64,000 nucleotides of DNA from Streptomyces parvus (lineage in GTDB: Bacteria; Actinomycetota; Actinomycetes; Streptomycetales; Streptomycetaceae): contig NZ_CP135079.1 in NCBI RefSeq assembly GCF_032121415.1, positions 3,100,001 through 3,164,000 of the forward strand. Reading direction: 5' to 3'. The notes beneath the pieces are model-generated. The model was not told where the DNA came from, ran no database searches, and was given only the letters and a program-made list of their open reading frames with translations. Position 1 is the first letter of the stretch; every line of letters starts with the position of its first letter. Below are positions 32,704 through 41,299 of this stretch, piece after piece. Both the position numbers and the translations under genes were made by a program.

Positions 32704-33378
32704 GTGCGACGCATGACCTCCGCCCTGCTGTCCCTGAGCGCCCTGCTGGCCGCCTCCGCCCTCGCCGCCCCCGCGGCGGGCGCCGCACCGCAGAACGGCA
32801 GGCCGGCCGCCGCACCCGCCGGGTGGGAGAGGGTGGACGGGGCCGAGCTGGCGAGCATCGCCGGGAGCGACGGGAGAACCCCGGCCCCGGCCGCCGGGGG
32901 CCGCAGCGCCTCCGCCCAGGCGGACAACTCCGGAACGTTCGCCCTCAAGTCGGTCCGCAACGGAAAGTTCACGACCACCGAGAAGAACTACCCCGCCCCC
33001 GACACCGGTCTCCTGCGGGCGCGTTCCGCCGCGGTGACCGGGGCGTGGGAGGGCTTCGCCTTCGAATGGCACGAGGCCACCCAGACGTACGCGCTGAAGT
33101 CCCTGGCGAACAACCGCTATGTCGCGGTCGAGGGGAACTACACCGGCAACACGCAGAACGTCCTGCGCGCCCGTTCGACCGGCGCGGGCACCTGGGAGCG
33201 GTTCACGCTCTACTACAACGAGGACGTGGACCGCTGGGCGCTCCAGTCCGCGCTGAACGGCCGCTTCGTCGCCATGGAGAACGGCTACCCGGGTTCGCTC
33301 CAGTACGCGCTGCGCGCCCGGTCCCTCGAAGTCACCGGTTCCTGGGAGCAGTTCGAGCTCTTCGAGATCGGCAGCTGA
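32704..33378 (+). CDS. Secreted fascin-like beta-trefoil protein
   Basis: 224-residue protein. I choose the GTG at 32704 because GAGGAAG lies five bases upstream; the ATG at 32689 has no such site. A signal peptide (SALLSLSALLAASALAAPAAGA) leads to an Ala/Gly-rich stretch and then three repeats of about 45 residues with TFALKS/TYALKS/RWALQS, NGKF/NNRY/NGRF and LRARS motifs, a fascin- or actin-binding-type trefoil. It is secreted and may bind sugar or protein surfaces. No enzymatic residue was recognised. Confidence 0.8.
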   Translation: MRRMTSALLSLSALLAASALAAPAAGAAPQNGRPAAAPAGWERVDGAELASIAGSDGRTPAPAAGGRSASAQADNSGTFALKSVRNGKFTTTEKNYPAPDTGLLRARSAAVTGAWEGFAFEWHEATQTYALKSLANNRYVAVEGNYTGNTQNVLRARSTGAGTWERFTLYYNEDVDRWALQSALNGRFVAMENGYPGSLQYALRARSLEVTGSWEQFELFEIGS

Positions 33379-33489
33379 CACCACAGCGGGCGGCGGCGGG
33401 CCGCAACGCGGGAACGAGTCCGCCCCCGGCCGCCCGGTCCCCTGTTCCGGGCGGGCGGGGGCAGACCCCCGGCTCAGCACTCAGGCTCA

Positions 33490-33513
33490 GGCGCTCAGGC
33501 GCTCAGGCGCTCA
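33490..33513. repeat. Three tandem 8-bp repeats over a stop codon
   Basis: GGCGCTCA is repeated exactly three times (33490-33497, 33498-33505, 33506-33513). The second unit includes the stop of the cupin gene and the third holds its last codons, so this is another short repeat at a stop site. Confidence 0.85.
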
Positions 33514-33844
33514 TCAGCGAGATGCCCAGCATCCGCGCCCCCTTCTCCGTACGCGGGCGGTGTTCGCTGCCCGGCGCGAACACGACGTACGCCCCAGGTC
33601 CATGGCGCTCGCCGCCGTCGATGACCTCGCCGCTCAGGACGAAGTACCGCTCCTCCGTGGCGTGTTCGTCGACCTCGGGCCACTCCGCGCCGGCCGCGAA
33701 GTCGATCAGCCAGCCCCGGGCGTACGCCGTGGCGGGCAGCCTCCGGCGCACGATGCCCGGGGCCACCTCGTGCGCCTCGACGTCGTCGACCTGGACGACG
33801 GTCTTCAGGGGGCTCGCCTCGTTCGTTCGCGTCTCCTCGCTCAT
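33503..33844 (-). CDS. Cupin-domain protein
   Basis: 113-residue single-domain cupin. It has WPEVDEHATEERYFVLSGEVIDGG and the second cupin motif GPGAYVVFAPGSEHRP, which supply metal-binding His/Glu residues. Start placed at the ATG at 33844; an ATG at 33871 would add nine residues. The function may be a small isomerase or sensor. It is divergent from a GlxA-type regulator at 33916. Confidence 0.75.
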   Translation of the reverse strand: MSEETRTNEASPLKTVVQVDDVEAHEVAPGIVRRRLPATAYARGWLIDFAAGAEWPEVDEHATEERYFVLSGEVIDGGERHGPGAYVVFAPGSEHRPRTEKGARMLGISLMSA

Positions 33845-33915
33845 GACTCCACCGTCTCGCGGGGCGATCATCCGCGGCGAGTGTCCGTTCTGACATCCTC
33901 GGGTACTTTCCTGCC

Positions 33916-34914
33916 ATGCCCACGCCTGTGACCACCTCCCGGCCCCATCACGTGGTGGCGCTGCTCAACGATCCGCAGTCGCCCTTCGAACTCGCGTGTG
34001 CGGCCGAGGTGTTCGGCGACCACGCGGAACTGCCGGCGCGCTACACGTTCGAGGTCTGCGCGCGGCGGCCCGGCCCTCTGCCGACCACCGCCGGGTACCC
34101 GCTGCTCGTCGAGAGCGGCCTCGACGCCCTGCGGAGGGCGGACACCGTCGTCGTACCGGGCTGGCAGCCGCCCGGCGGACCGGTGCCGGACGACGTCCTC
34201 GACGCGCTGCGGGCGGCCCACCGGCGCGGGGCGCGCACCGTGTCGATCTGCACGGGCGCGTTCGTCCTCGCCCGGGCCGGGCTGCTGGACGGGCGGCGCG
34301 CGACCACGCACTGGCGGCGGACCGGACAACTGGCCGACGCCTTCCCCGAGGTGAGCGTCGCCGAGGACGTGCTGTACGTCGACCACGGCGATGTGGCGAC
34401 CAGTGCGGGCAGCGGCGCGGGCATCGACCTCTGCCTCCACCTCGTACGGTCCGACCTCGGCTCCTCCTACGCCGCCCAGGTGGCCCGGAGCATGGTGCTG
34501 CCACCGCACCGGGACGGCAGCCAGCTCCAGTACGCGCCCCCGCCCGTCACAGGCGCCGGGACGGACGCGTCGCTGGCCCCCGTCCTGGAGTGGGCCCTGA
34601 CCCGGCTGGCGACGGACCTCTCCGTCGGCCGGCTGGCCGCGTACGCCGGACTCTCCCCGCGCACCTTCGCCCGCCGCTTCGTCCGCCAGGTCGGTGTCAG
34701 CCCCGGGCAGTGGCTGCTCCGGCAGCGCGTCGACGCGGCCCGGTCCCTGCTGGAGCGGACCGACCTGCCCGTCGAGACGGTCGCGGCCCGGGTGGGCCTG
34801 TCGTCGGCGGTCAACCTGCGGCGGCGGTTCCGTACCGCGGTCGGGACGACGCCCGGAGCGTACCGCCGCCTCTTCGGCGAAGCGGCACCAGCAAAGAGTA
34901 CGGTCGACGGCTGA
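33916..34914 (+). CDS. GlxA-type AraC regulator with DJ-1/PfpI domain
   Basis: 332-residue regulator. Residues 1-190 are a DJ-1/PfpI (class I glutamine amidotransferase-like) domain with SICTGAFVLARAGLLDG, where the cysteine of the nucleophile elbow remains. Residues 210-325 are an AraC double helix-turn-helix (LSPRTFARRFVRQVGVSPGQ and GLSSAVNLRRRFR). Such proteins respond to small molecules or control development (AdpA type). It is shorter than AdpA. It is divergent from the cupin gene, a possible target. Confidence 0.85.
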   Translation: MPTPVTTSRPHHVVALLNDPQSPFELACAAEVFGDHAELPARYTFEVCARRPGPLPTTAGYPLLVESGLDALRRADTVVVPGWQPPGGPVPDDVLDALRAAHRRGARTVSICTGAFVLARAGLLDGRRATTHWRRTGQLADAFPEVSVAEDVLYVDHGDVATSAGSGAGIDLCLHLVRSDLGSSYAAQVARSMVLPPHRDGSQLQYAPPPVTGAGTDASLAPVLEWALTRLATDLSVGRLAAYAGLSPRTFARRFVRQVGVSPGQWLLRQRVDAARSLLERTDLPVETVAARVGLSSAVNLRRRFRTAVGTTPGAYRRLFGEAAPAKSTVDG

Positions 34915-35157
34915 GCGAACCGAGCCGATCGGAACGGACCCAGCAACCGCCGATGGCGCGACACCGTCTATCCCTTGTAAGGCAGTTCACCCGAACACCG
35001 CACGCGCCACCTGCCGAGCCACGTCACCCGCACGGCGGACACGAAGTCGTCGCACATGCAACCAACTACGCACCGGACGACGTCGTCAGAGCTGCCCGTG
35101 CCGGACACCGGCCCACGGAGTGCCTGCCTCTTTCACCGATCAGTCCCGGAGGATCCC

Positions 35158-35952
35158 GTGCGCGGACTCACCGCCACCCTGATGCCCCTCGTCTCCACGG
35201 CCGCCGTCGTCGGCACCATCCTGGCCGCCCCGACCGCCGTCGCCGCCGACACCTGGCGGACCCACGACAAGAACTGCGAGACCATCAACGACGTCGACGC
35301 CCAGCCGCTCGGCTCGGTCTGCGCCGAGGTACAGAAGCGCGTCACCCCGTCCGGCTCGGTCAACGGCTACCGGGCGCGCACCACCCTCACCCCCACCGAG
35401 GGCAACTGGCTGAAGCCGACCACCTACGTCTGGTCCACCTCCGGCGGGGTCGTCGGGGTGTGCGCCGGGGGCTGCCCGCAGCAGACCACCGCCTGGTCGT
35501 CCCCCTGGTCCTCGGTGAAGACGGTCCCGGGCAGCTACACGGTCCGGGGCGAGTCCACCGCGGGCAACTTCGACGTCTCCGCCTCCTGGAGCAACTGGTT
35601 CCAGCTCGCGGAGAAGTGCGCCACCTACTCCGGCGCCGGCGAGGTCTGCGTACGACGGCACGAGCGCACCCACCGCGGGGTCATGCAGGAGCGCGGCCAG
35701 ATCGCCGTGCACCCCGCGAAGAGCAAGTGGATCGAGCCGCGTACGGTCCGGGTCGGCACCGTCAACGACGGCACGACCTCGGCCTCCAGCCGCGACCTGT
35801 GCGACCCGTCGTGCACCCGGCGCAGCGTCAACTGGTCGGCCACGGTCTCGCGGAACCTCGTCGGCCCCAGCGGCACCTTCGAGGGCTTCGCCTCGGCGTC
35901 CTTCGCCCTGCCGTCCGGCACCGTGAAGACCTTGAAGGCCTCCTACTCCTGA
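35158..35952 (+). CDS. Secreted protein with a four-cysteine duplicated domain
   Basis: 264-residue secreted protein. The GTG at 35158 follows GGAGG; a signal peptide ends near residue 30 (TAVAA). The mature chain has two similar halves: C40...C55...NWLKP...C102-x3-C106 and C154...C164...KWIEP...C215-x3-C219. Thus each half has four cysteines with the same order and a conserved W-x-x-P segment between them. This looks like an ancient internal duplication with two disulfides per repeat. No known family was recognised. Confidence 0.8.
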   Translation: MRGLTATLMPLVSTAAVVGTILAAPTAVAADTWRTHDKNCETINDVDAQPLGSVCAEVQKRVTPSGSVNGYRARTTLTPTEGNWLKPTTYVWSTSGGVVGVCAGGCPQQTTAWSSPWSSVKTVPGSYTVRGESTAGNFDVSASWSNWFQLAEKCATYSGAGEVCVRRHERTHRGVMQERGQIAVHPAKSKWIEPRTVRVGTVNDGTTSASSRDLCDPSCTRRSVNWSATVSRNLVGPSGTFEGFASASFALPSGTVKTLKASYS

Positions 35953-36015
35953 CGGAACGCCGCGCTCCGCCCGGCCCACCGGGATCCACCACCGTCACGA
36001 AAGCCTCTCGCCCTG

Positions 36016-37005
36016 TCAGCGGGAGGCCCGGAACCGGCTCCGGTACTCCGTCGGCGTCGCGTTCAACCGCCGCCGGAACGCCCGTACCAACGTGTCCACG
36101 GTCCCGAACCCGCAGACGGACGCGATGCGTTCGAGGGTGGCGTCGGAGGACTCCAGTTCGTTACGGGCCTTCTCGACGCGGACGGACTCGATGTAGGCGT
36201 GCGGGGTCGTCCCGAGCTCGGTCCTGAAGATCCGGGTCAGGTGGCGGTCGCTGACATGCGCGTACTCCGCGAGGTCCACGACGGTGAGCCGGCGGCCGAT
36301 GTTGCGCAGGATGTGGTGCCGGAGATCCTCGATGCGCCGCGTCGCCGAGATCTGCTCCAGCGGAACGCTGAACTGGCTCTGCCCGCTCTGCCGCTTCAGG
36401 TACATCACGAGCTGCCGGGCGACGCGCAGCGCGACGGCCTCGCCGAGGTCGTCGGCGATCAGGGCGAGCGAGAGGTCGAGGCAGGCGCTGATCCCCGCGC
36501 CGGTCCACACATCGCCCTCGCGGATGAAGATCGGGTCGGCGTCGACCTCGATCTCCGGGTGTTCGTCGGCCAGTTGCCGGGCGGTCGACCAGTGCGTGGT
36601 GGCGCGCTTGCCGTCGAGCAGCCCGGCGGCGGCCAGCAGATGTGCCCCGACGCAGACGGAGGTGGTCCGCCGCGTCCGCGCGGCGAGCGTCTTCACCCGT
36701 TCCACCAGCTCGGGATCGACGAGGGCGTGCACCCGCCGTTCGCTGTCGATCTCCACCGAACCGGGCACGATGAGGGTGTCGATGCTCCGCCCGGCGGCCT
36801 CGTCGAAGGTGGTGTCGGGCAGGATGCGCACCCCGGCAGCGGTGGTGACGGGCTCCAACGTCTCGGCGGCCAGGACGACTTCATATCCCGCGGCGTCGTC
36901 GGTCTCGCGGCGCGCGAGCGAGAAGACCTCGGGAGGCCCGGTGACGTCGAGCAGGTCGACGCCGCCGAAGAGCACGATGACGACGAGCCGTCGGACGGTA
37001 TCCAT
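36016..37005 (-). CDS. GlxA-type AraC regulator with DJ-1/PfpI domain
   Basis: 329-residue protein with an N-terminal DJ-1/PfpI domain (VIVLFGGVDLLDVTGPPEVF and SVCVGAHLLAAAGLLDG) and a C-terminal AraC helix-turn-helix (DRHLTRIFRTELGTTPH and FGTVDTLVRAFRRRLN). The ATG at 37005 has a GGAGGAGGG site. It is divergent from an isochorismatase-like hydrolase, the most likely target. It is the second GlxA-type regulator in the window. Confidence 0.85.
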   Translation of the reverse strand: MDTVRRLVVIVLFGGVDLLDVTGPPEVFSLARRETDDAAGYEVVLAAETLEPVTTAAGVRILPDTTFDEAAGRSIDTLIVPGSVEIDSERRVHALVDPELVERVKTLAARTRRTTSVCVGAHLLAAAGLLDGKRATTHWSTARQLADEHPEIEVDADPIFIREGDVWTGAGISACLDLSLALIADDLGEAVALRVARQLVMYLKRQSGQSQFSVPLEQISATRRIEDLRHHILRNIGRRLTVVDLAEYAHVSDRHLTRIFRTELGTTPHAYIESVRVEKARNELESSDATLERIASVCGFGTVDTLVRAFRRRLNATPTEYRSRFRASR

Positions 37006-37063
37006 GGGTTGCCCTCCTCCGCCGGCACGCCGCCTCATGTCGGTATCTGCATGCTAGACGTCA

Positions 37064-37092
37064 TTGTGGACATCCGGGGCGACTCCTAGCGT
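37064..37092 (+). promoter_or_regulatory. Promoter of the isochorismatase-like gene
   Basis: TTGTGG (37064-37069) and TAGCGT (37087-37092) are 17 bases apart, a good vegetative-type pair. The transcript would have a leader of about 60 bases before the ATG at 37159. Confidence 0.55.
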
Positions 37093-37158
37093 GGAGAACG
37101 GCTCCCCGCACGGAACGGGCGAGCACTTCCCCTACGTACGACCCGAGGCGGTACACCC

Positions 37159-37746
37159 ATGTCCCGAACCACCCTGCGCGAACTCAACGGCTTCGACGCG
37201 ACCCCGGCCACGCTGACCGGCTCGACGCTGATCCTCGTCGACTTCCAGAACACCTACACCCGCGGCGTGCTGGAACTCGACGGCTGGCAGCCCTCGTTGG
37301 ACGCCGCCGCGCACCTGCTGGCCCGGGCCCGCGAGGCGGGGACGAAGGTCGTGCACGTCATCAACGACGGCGGCGAGGGCACCCCGTACGACATCCGGGC
37401 CGAGATCGGGCGGATCCACCCGGCGGTCGCCCCGGCCGACGGAGAGCCGGTCGTCGTCAAGCAGGTCCCGAACGCCTTCCACGGCACGGACCTCGGTGAG
37501 CACGTGCCCGCCGGCCAGGACGTGATCATCACGGGCTGGATGACGCACATGTGCGTGGCGTTCACGGCCGAGGGCGCGTTCCTGCGCGGCAACCGTCCCA
37601 CGGTCGTCGCCGACGCCTGCGCGACGAGATCCCTGCCGGCGCTCGGTTCCGACCTCGACGCCGCCCAGGTGCACCACAGCGCCCTGGCCACGATCGGCGA
37701 CCTGTACGGGGTCGTCGTCGCGTCCCAGAAGGAGATCGCCCGATGA
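37159..37746 (+). CDS. Isochorismatase-family cysteine hydrolase
   Basis: 195-residue hydrolase. The triad residues of this family are in place: Asp28 (ILVDFQN), a central Lys (VVVKQVPNAF), and the nucleophile Cys (GWMTHMCVAFTAEG). It hydrolyses amides or vinyl ethers; the substrate is unknown. It is divergent from the GlxA-type regulator and convergent with the XRE-cupin gene, with 27 bases between stops. Confidence 0.85.
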   Translation: MSRTTLRELNGFDATPATLTGSTLILVDFQNTYTRGVLELDGWQPSLDAAAHLLARAREAGTKVVHVINDGGEGTPYDIRAEIGRIHPAVAPADGEPVVVKQVPNAFHGTDLGEHVPAGQDVIITGWMTHMCVAFTAEGAFLRGNRPTVVADACATRSLPALGSDLDAAQVHHSALATIGDLYGVVVASQKEIAR

Positions 37747-37773
37747 GCTGCTCCGCGGGCCCGGACCAGCGGG

Positions 37774-38364
37774 TCAGGCGGGCAGTCCTCGGGCGGGGGC
37801 GGGCGGGAGGTGGACGGTCATGATCAGGTGGCAGGTCCCGGTGCCCGCGCCGCGGTAGGCGTGGGGGACGTCGCCGTCGAACGTGGCGGTCTGTCCGGCC
37901 TCGACGGGATGCTCGGCACCGTCGGCGACGAGGACCATCCGTCCGGCGGTGACGCTGACGGTTTCCACGACGCCGGCCTGGTGGGGGTGGCTGGGGTACT
38001 CCTCGCCGGGCTCCAGTCTCCAGCGCCAGACCTCGACCGGGGCCGGCCCCGAGGTGGTCAGCATGAGCCGTGCCTCGCCGCCCTTCTCCCCGGCCCACAG
38101 GGGCATGACCGTGTCGCAGGACACGACGCGGACCCGGCCTTCGACCGGCCCCTCCATCAGTGCGGACACCGAGACGCCCAGGGTGTCGGCGAGGCGGACC
38201 AGCGTGGCGAAGTTCGGGTTGCCCTGCGCCTTCTCCAGGGCGACGAGGGCGCCCTTGCTGACCTTGGCCCGGCGGCCGAGTTCGTCCAGGGACAGTCCGG
38301 CGCGGGTGCGGGCCGCACGGACGTTGTGCGAGAGCGTTCGCAGCGCCGCCTCGGTCTCGGTCAT
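37774..38364 (-). CDS. XRE-cupin transcriptional regulator
   Basis: 196-residue two-domain regulator. The N-terminal XRE helix-turn-helix (about 10-65: LDELGRRAKVSKGALVALEKAQGNP) precedes a cupin domain (about 105-180: PGEEYPSHPHQAGVVETVSVTAGRM). The cupin senses a small ligand, commonly an amino acid or polyamine-like compound. The ATG has GGAGGGG upstream. It is divergent from an exporter-PaiB-B3/B4 gene set, its probable target. Confidence 0.85.
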   Translation of the reverse strand: MTETEAALRTLSHNVRAARTRAGLSLDELGRRAKVSKGALVALEKAQGNPNFATLVRLADTLGVSVSALMEGPVEGRVRVVSCDTVMPLWAGEKGGEARLMLTTSGPAPVEVWRWRLEPGEEYPSHPHQAGVVETVSVTAGRMVLVADGAEHPVEAGQTATFDGDVPHAYRGAGTGTCHLIMTVHLPPAPARGLPA

Positions 38365-38419
38365 CGCTGTCACCCCTCCAAGCGGGTCGGTCACTGCACT
38401 GGTCCACGCGGTCGGTCGG

Positions 38420-38450
38420 TTGACAGCCCACGGTCGGTGCGTTGTACGGT
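38420..38450 (+). promoter_or_regulatory. Promoter of the EamA-PaiB-B3/B4 gene set
   Basis: A perfect -35 TTGACA (38420-38425) is followed after 19 bases by TACGGT (38445-38450). It lies between the divergent XRE-cupin and exporter genes. Confidence 0.55.
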
Positions 38451-38486
38451 GTAGTCGTTCCATTGATAGTAAGGGATGTACTCCCC

Positions 38487-39323
38487 GTGATCGCTCTGCT
38501 GCTGGCCCTGGGCAGCTCCCTGGCCTACGGATGCGCCGACTTCCTCGGCGGCCTGGGCGCCCGCAAGGCCCATGTGCTGCGCACCGTGGTGATCGCCGCC
38601 CCGGCCTCGCTCACCGTCGAGCTGCTGCTGTGGCCCCTGCTCGGCGCCTCCTTCGCGCCGGCGACCCTGGCCTGGGGCGCCGCGTCCGGTGTGGCGTCGG
38701 CCGCCGCGTTCGCCCTGCTCTACAAGACCCTGGCGATCGGCCCCATGAACGTGCTGTCCCCGATCACCGCCCTGGTGTCGGCGATGCTGCCGGTCGGCGT
38801 CGGGCTGGCACAGGGCGAGCGCCTGGGGCCGGCCGGGCTGCTCGGCCTGCCGCTGGCGCTGGCGGCCGTGGTGCTGGTCAGCGCCGGGCACGGCGCGAAG
38901 TCGGCCCGCCCCTCGCGTACCGCGCTTCTCCTGGCCTTCGGCGCAGGGGCCGCCATCGCCCTGCAGCTGGTCTTCCTGCACCAGGCGCCCTCCGACAGCG
39001 GCGTCGGCCCGCTGATCGTCGGCCGCGCCGTGTCCTCCGCCGTCACCTTGGCCGCGGCCGGGGCGATGTTCCGGCGGCTGGGCGCGGAGAAGCCCGCCTA
39101 CGGGATCTCCGCGGCGGCCGGGGTGCTCGACTCGATCGCCAATCTGCTGTTCCTGCTCGCCGCCCGCAGCGGCGACCTGGCCGTGGTCGCCGTGATCACC
39201 GCCCTGTACCCGGCCGCCACCGTCCTGCTCGCCCGCAACGTCCTGGCCGAACGCATCCACCGCGGCCAACTCATCGGCCTGGGCACCGCCGCCGTCGCCG
39301 TCAGCCTCCTCGCCCTCACCTGA
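38487..39323 (+). CDS. EamA/DMT-family membrane exporter
   Basis: 278-residue integral membrane protein with about ten hydrophobic helices and the two EamA repeats. Such proteins export amino acids or other metabolites. I use the GTG at 38487; the AAGGGA site is ten bases upstream. It is followed by two cytoplasmic genes in the same direction and is opposite an XRE-cupin regulator. Confidence 0.85.
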   Translation: MIALLLALGSSLAYGCADFLGGLGARKAHVLRTVVIAAPASLTVELLLWPLLGASFAPATLAWGAASGVASAAAFALLYKTLAIGPMNVLSPITALVSAMLPVGVGLAQGERLGPAGLLGLPLALAAVVLVSAGHGAKSARPSRTALLLAFGAGAAIALQLVFLHQAPSDSGVGPLIVGRAVSSAVTLAAAGAMFRRLGAEKPAYGISAAAGVLDSIANLLFLLAARSGDLAVVAVITALYPAATVLLARNVLAERIHRGQLIGLGTAAVAVSLLALT

Positions 39324-39352
39324 ACCACCACCCTCCACGGAAGGAGACCGGC

Positions 39353-40000
39353 ATGTTCATCCAGCCCTGGGACGCCGCCCTCGACGACACCGAATGGCAG
39401 AGCTGGATCGCGAACGACCACGACTTCGGCCTGCTGAGCGTCAACGGCCTGCGCGGACACGCACCGGTCGTCGTGCCCACCCACTTCACCGTCGACGGCA
39501 CGGACCTGCTCGTGCATCTCGCCCGCCCCAACCCCGTCTGGAAGGCGATCGAGGCCGACCCGGACGTCACCTTCACGGTCACCGGCGACTACGCCTTCAT
39601 CCCCGGGCCCTGGCGCGCCAAGCCCGGTACCGAGCCCACCGACTCCGTCCCCACCAGCTACTACGCCGCCGTCCAGTTCCTCTGCCGGGCCTCCGTCGTC
39701 GACGGGCCCGAGGCCAAGGCCGAGCTGCTGCGCCGGCAGATGGCCCACTTCCAGCCCGACGGCGACCACGCTCCCATCGACCCCGACCAGCCGCCCTACG
39801 GCCGGATGCTGCCCGGCATCCGCGGCCTGCGCCTCGCTGTCGCCGAGGTCCGCGCGAAGTTCAAGTACGACGACCACAGACCCGTCGAGCAGCGCACCGG
39901 CACGGCCCGCCGGCTCACCGAACGCGGCACCGCTCTGGACGCACCCACCGCGGCCCAGCAGCTCCGCCGACTGGACCGCGTCGGCACCTGGAAACCCTGA
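39353..40000 (+). CDS. PaiB-like FMN-binding protein
   Basis: 215-residue protein with the PaiB split-barrel fold (PWDAALDDTEWQSWIANDHDFGLL at the N-terminus). Bacillus PaiB acts with PaiA in sporulation and protease control and is linked to polyamine metabolism. It starts 30 bases after the exporter gene with an AAGGAG site. An FMN-dependent chemistry or a repressor role are both possible. Confidence 0.82.
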   Translation: MFIQPWDAALDDTEWQSWIANDHDFGLLSVNGLRGHAPVVVPTHFTVDGTDLLVHLARPNPVWKAIEADPDVTFTVTGDYAFIPGPWRAKPGTEPTDSVPTSYYAAVQFLCRASVVDGPEAKAELLRRQMAHFQPDGDHAPIDPDQPPYGRMLPGIRGLRLAVAEVRAKFKYDDHRPVEQRTGTARRLTERGTALDAPTAAQQLRRLDRVGTWKP

Positions 40001-40039
40001 CCACCACCGTCCCGCCCCTCCCCGAACGGATTCCCCGCG

Positions 40040-40747
40040 ATGACCACCTTCCGTATCAGCCCCGCCGTCGCCGACGCCTTCCCCGACACCCTCATCACCG
40101 TCGTCGGCGCCGGCGGCCTGGACGGCCGCGCGCCCTGGCCCCGGACCGCCGCCGCCATGGAGGAGCTGGAGCGGGACCTCGCCTCCGGCGCCTGGTCCCC
40201 CGCCGACGAAAGCGACCCGCGCATCGAGGCGTGGCACACGGCCTACCGCTCCTTCGGCACCAACCCCCGCCGCATCCGCCCCAGCGTCGACGCCCTGGGA
40301 CGCCGCATGGCGAAGAAGGGCACCCTTCCCCGGATCAGCCCCGCCGTCGACTCCTACAACGCCGTCTCCGTCCGTCACGGCCTGCCCGCCGGAGCCTTCG
40401 ACCTCGACCACGTCACCGGCGACATCGGGATCCGCTACGCGGAGGGCACCGAGACCTTCACCCCGCTCGGCGAACCCGACACCGTCGAGAACCCCAAGCC
40501 CGGCGAGATCATCTACGCCGACACCACCGACGTCCTCACCCGGCACTGGAACCACCGCGACGCCCACCGCACCCGCGTCACCGAAGGCTCCACCCACGTC
40601 GCCTTCGTCCTCGAAACCCTCCACGCCACCCGCGACGGCCACCTCCTCGAAGCCGCCGCCGAAGAACTGCGCGGCCTGCTCATCCCGCACGCCGCAGCGA
40701 CCACGGTTCACCACCTCACCCGGAAGCAGCCTGAAGCCACCGTCTGA
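40040..40747 (+). CDS. Free-standing B3/B4 editing-domain protein
   Basis: 235-residue protein of the B3/B4 (PheRS beta-chain editing) domain family (WHTAYRSFGTNPRRIRPSVDALGRR near the start). In the synthetase this domain hydrolyses mischarged Tyr-tRNA-Phe; free-standing forms may edit in trans or act on free amino acids. It follows the PaiB-like gene by 39 bases. Together with the exporter and the XRE-cupin regulator, it suggests handling of a toxic or noncanonical amino acid. Confidence 0.8.
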   Translation: MTTFRISPAVADAFPDTLITVVGAGGLDGRAPWPRTAAAMEELERDLASGAWSPADESDPRIEAWHTAYRSFGTNPRRIRPSVDALGRRMAKKGTLPRISPAVDSYNAVSVRHGLPAGAFDLDHVTGDIGIRYAEGTETFTPLGEPDTVENPKPGEIIYADTTDVLTRHWNHRDAHRTRVTEGSTHVAFVLETLHATRDGHLLEAAAEELRGLLIPHAAATTVHHLTRKQPEATV

Positions 40748-40882
40748 GACCGCCCGAGGTCCGTCACCGCCCGCGTCCCGTCACCAGAGGACGATCAGAC
40801 GCGCGACCTTCCTGCCAGACCTGCGACGACTGCGACCGCGCCCTCCCGCGAAACCCGCGAGCACCACACGTACCGCGAGCAC

Positions 40883-41251
40883 CTACTCACCGCGGCCCGG
40901 TCCGCCGGGCCCGCCCCAGCGCTGCTGCTCCCGCACCCGCCGCCTCATGTGCGCGCCGGGGATCGCGAGGGCCAGCAGGACGGGGACCGCGGCGGCGATG
41001 CCGAACCAGAGGAAGAGGGCGAGGTAGCCGTAGGCCGCGTTCCTCGTGTCCTGGTCCGCCCGTACGAGGAGGACGACGCTCACCACGAACGCCACCGCCA
41101 TGAGGGCCCCCACGACGATCGCGGACCAGGTGAGGACTCCCGCCCAACGGCGGTAGCCGGCGGTCACCTCCGAGGGCTGGGGCGGCGCGAACTCCCAGGG
41201 CGCACCGGGCGGGTGGGGGCGGTGCGTGGGCGGTGGCTGCTGGGCGGGCAT
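40883..41251 (-). CDS. Two-helix membrane protein of unknown function
   Basis: 122 residues. A Pro/Gln-rich N-terminus precedes two hydrophobic helices (about 38-64 and 74-100) and a basic, Gly-rich tail (RRRVREQQRWGG). A TAGAAC hexamer lies seven bases before the ATG at 41251, so a leaderless message is likely. No family was recognised. Confidence 0.65.
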   Translation of the reverse strand: MPAQQPPPTHRPHPPGAPWEFAPPQPSEVTAGYRRWAGVLTWSAIVVGALMAVAFVVSVVLLVRADQDTRNAAYGYLALFLWFGIAAAVPVLLALAIPGAHMRRRVREQQRWGGPGGPGRGE

Positions 41252-41299
41252 GGGCCCAGTTCTACGCCGCACCGCCCCGGAACACCACCCCGTCACGGG

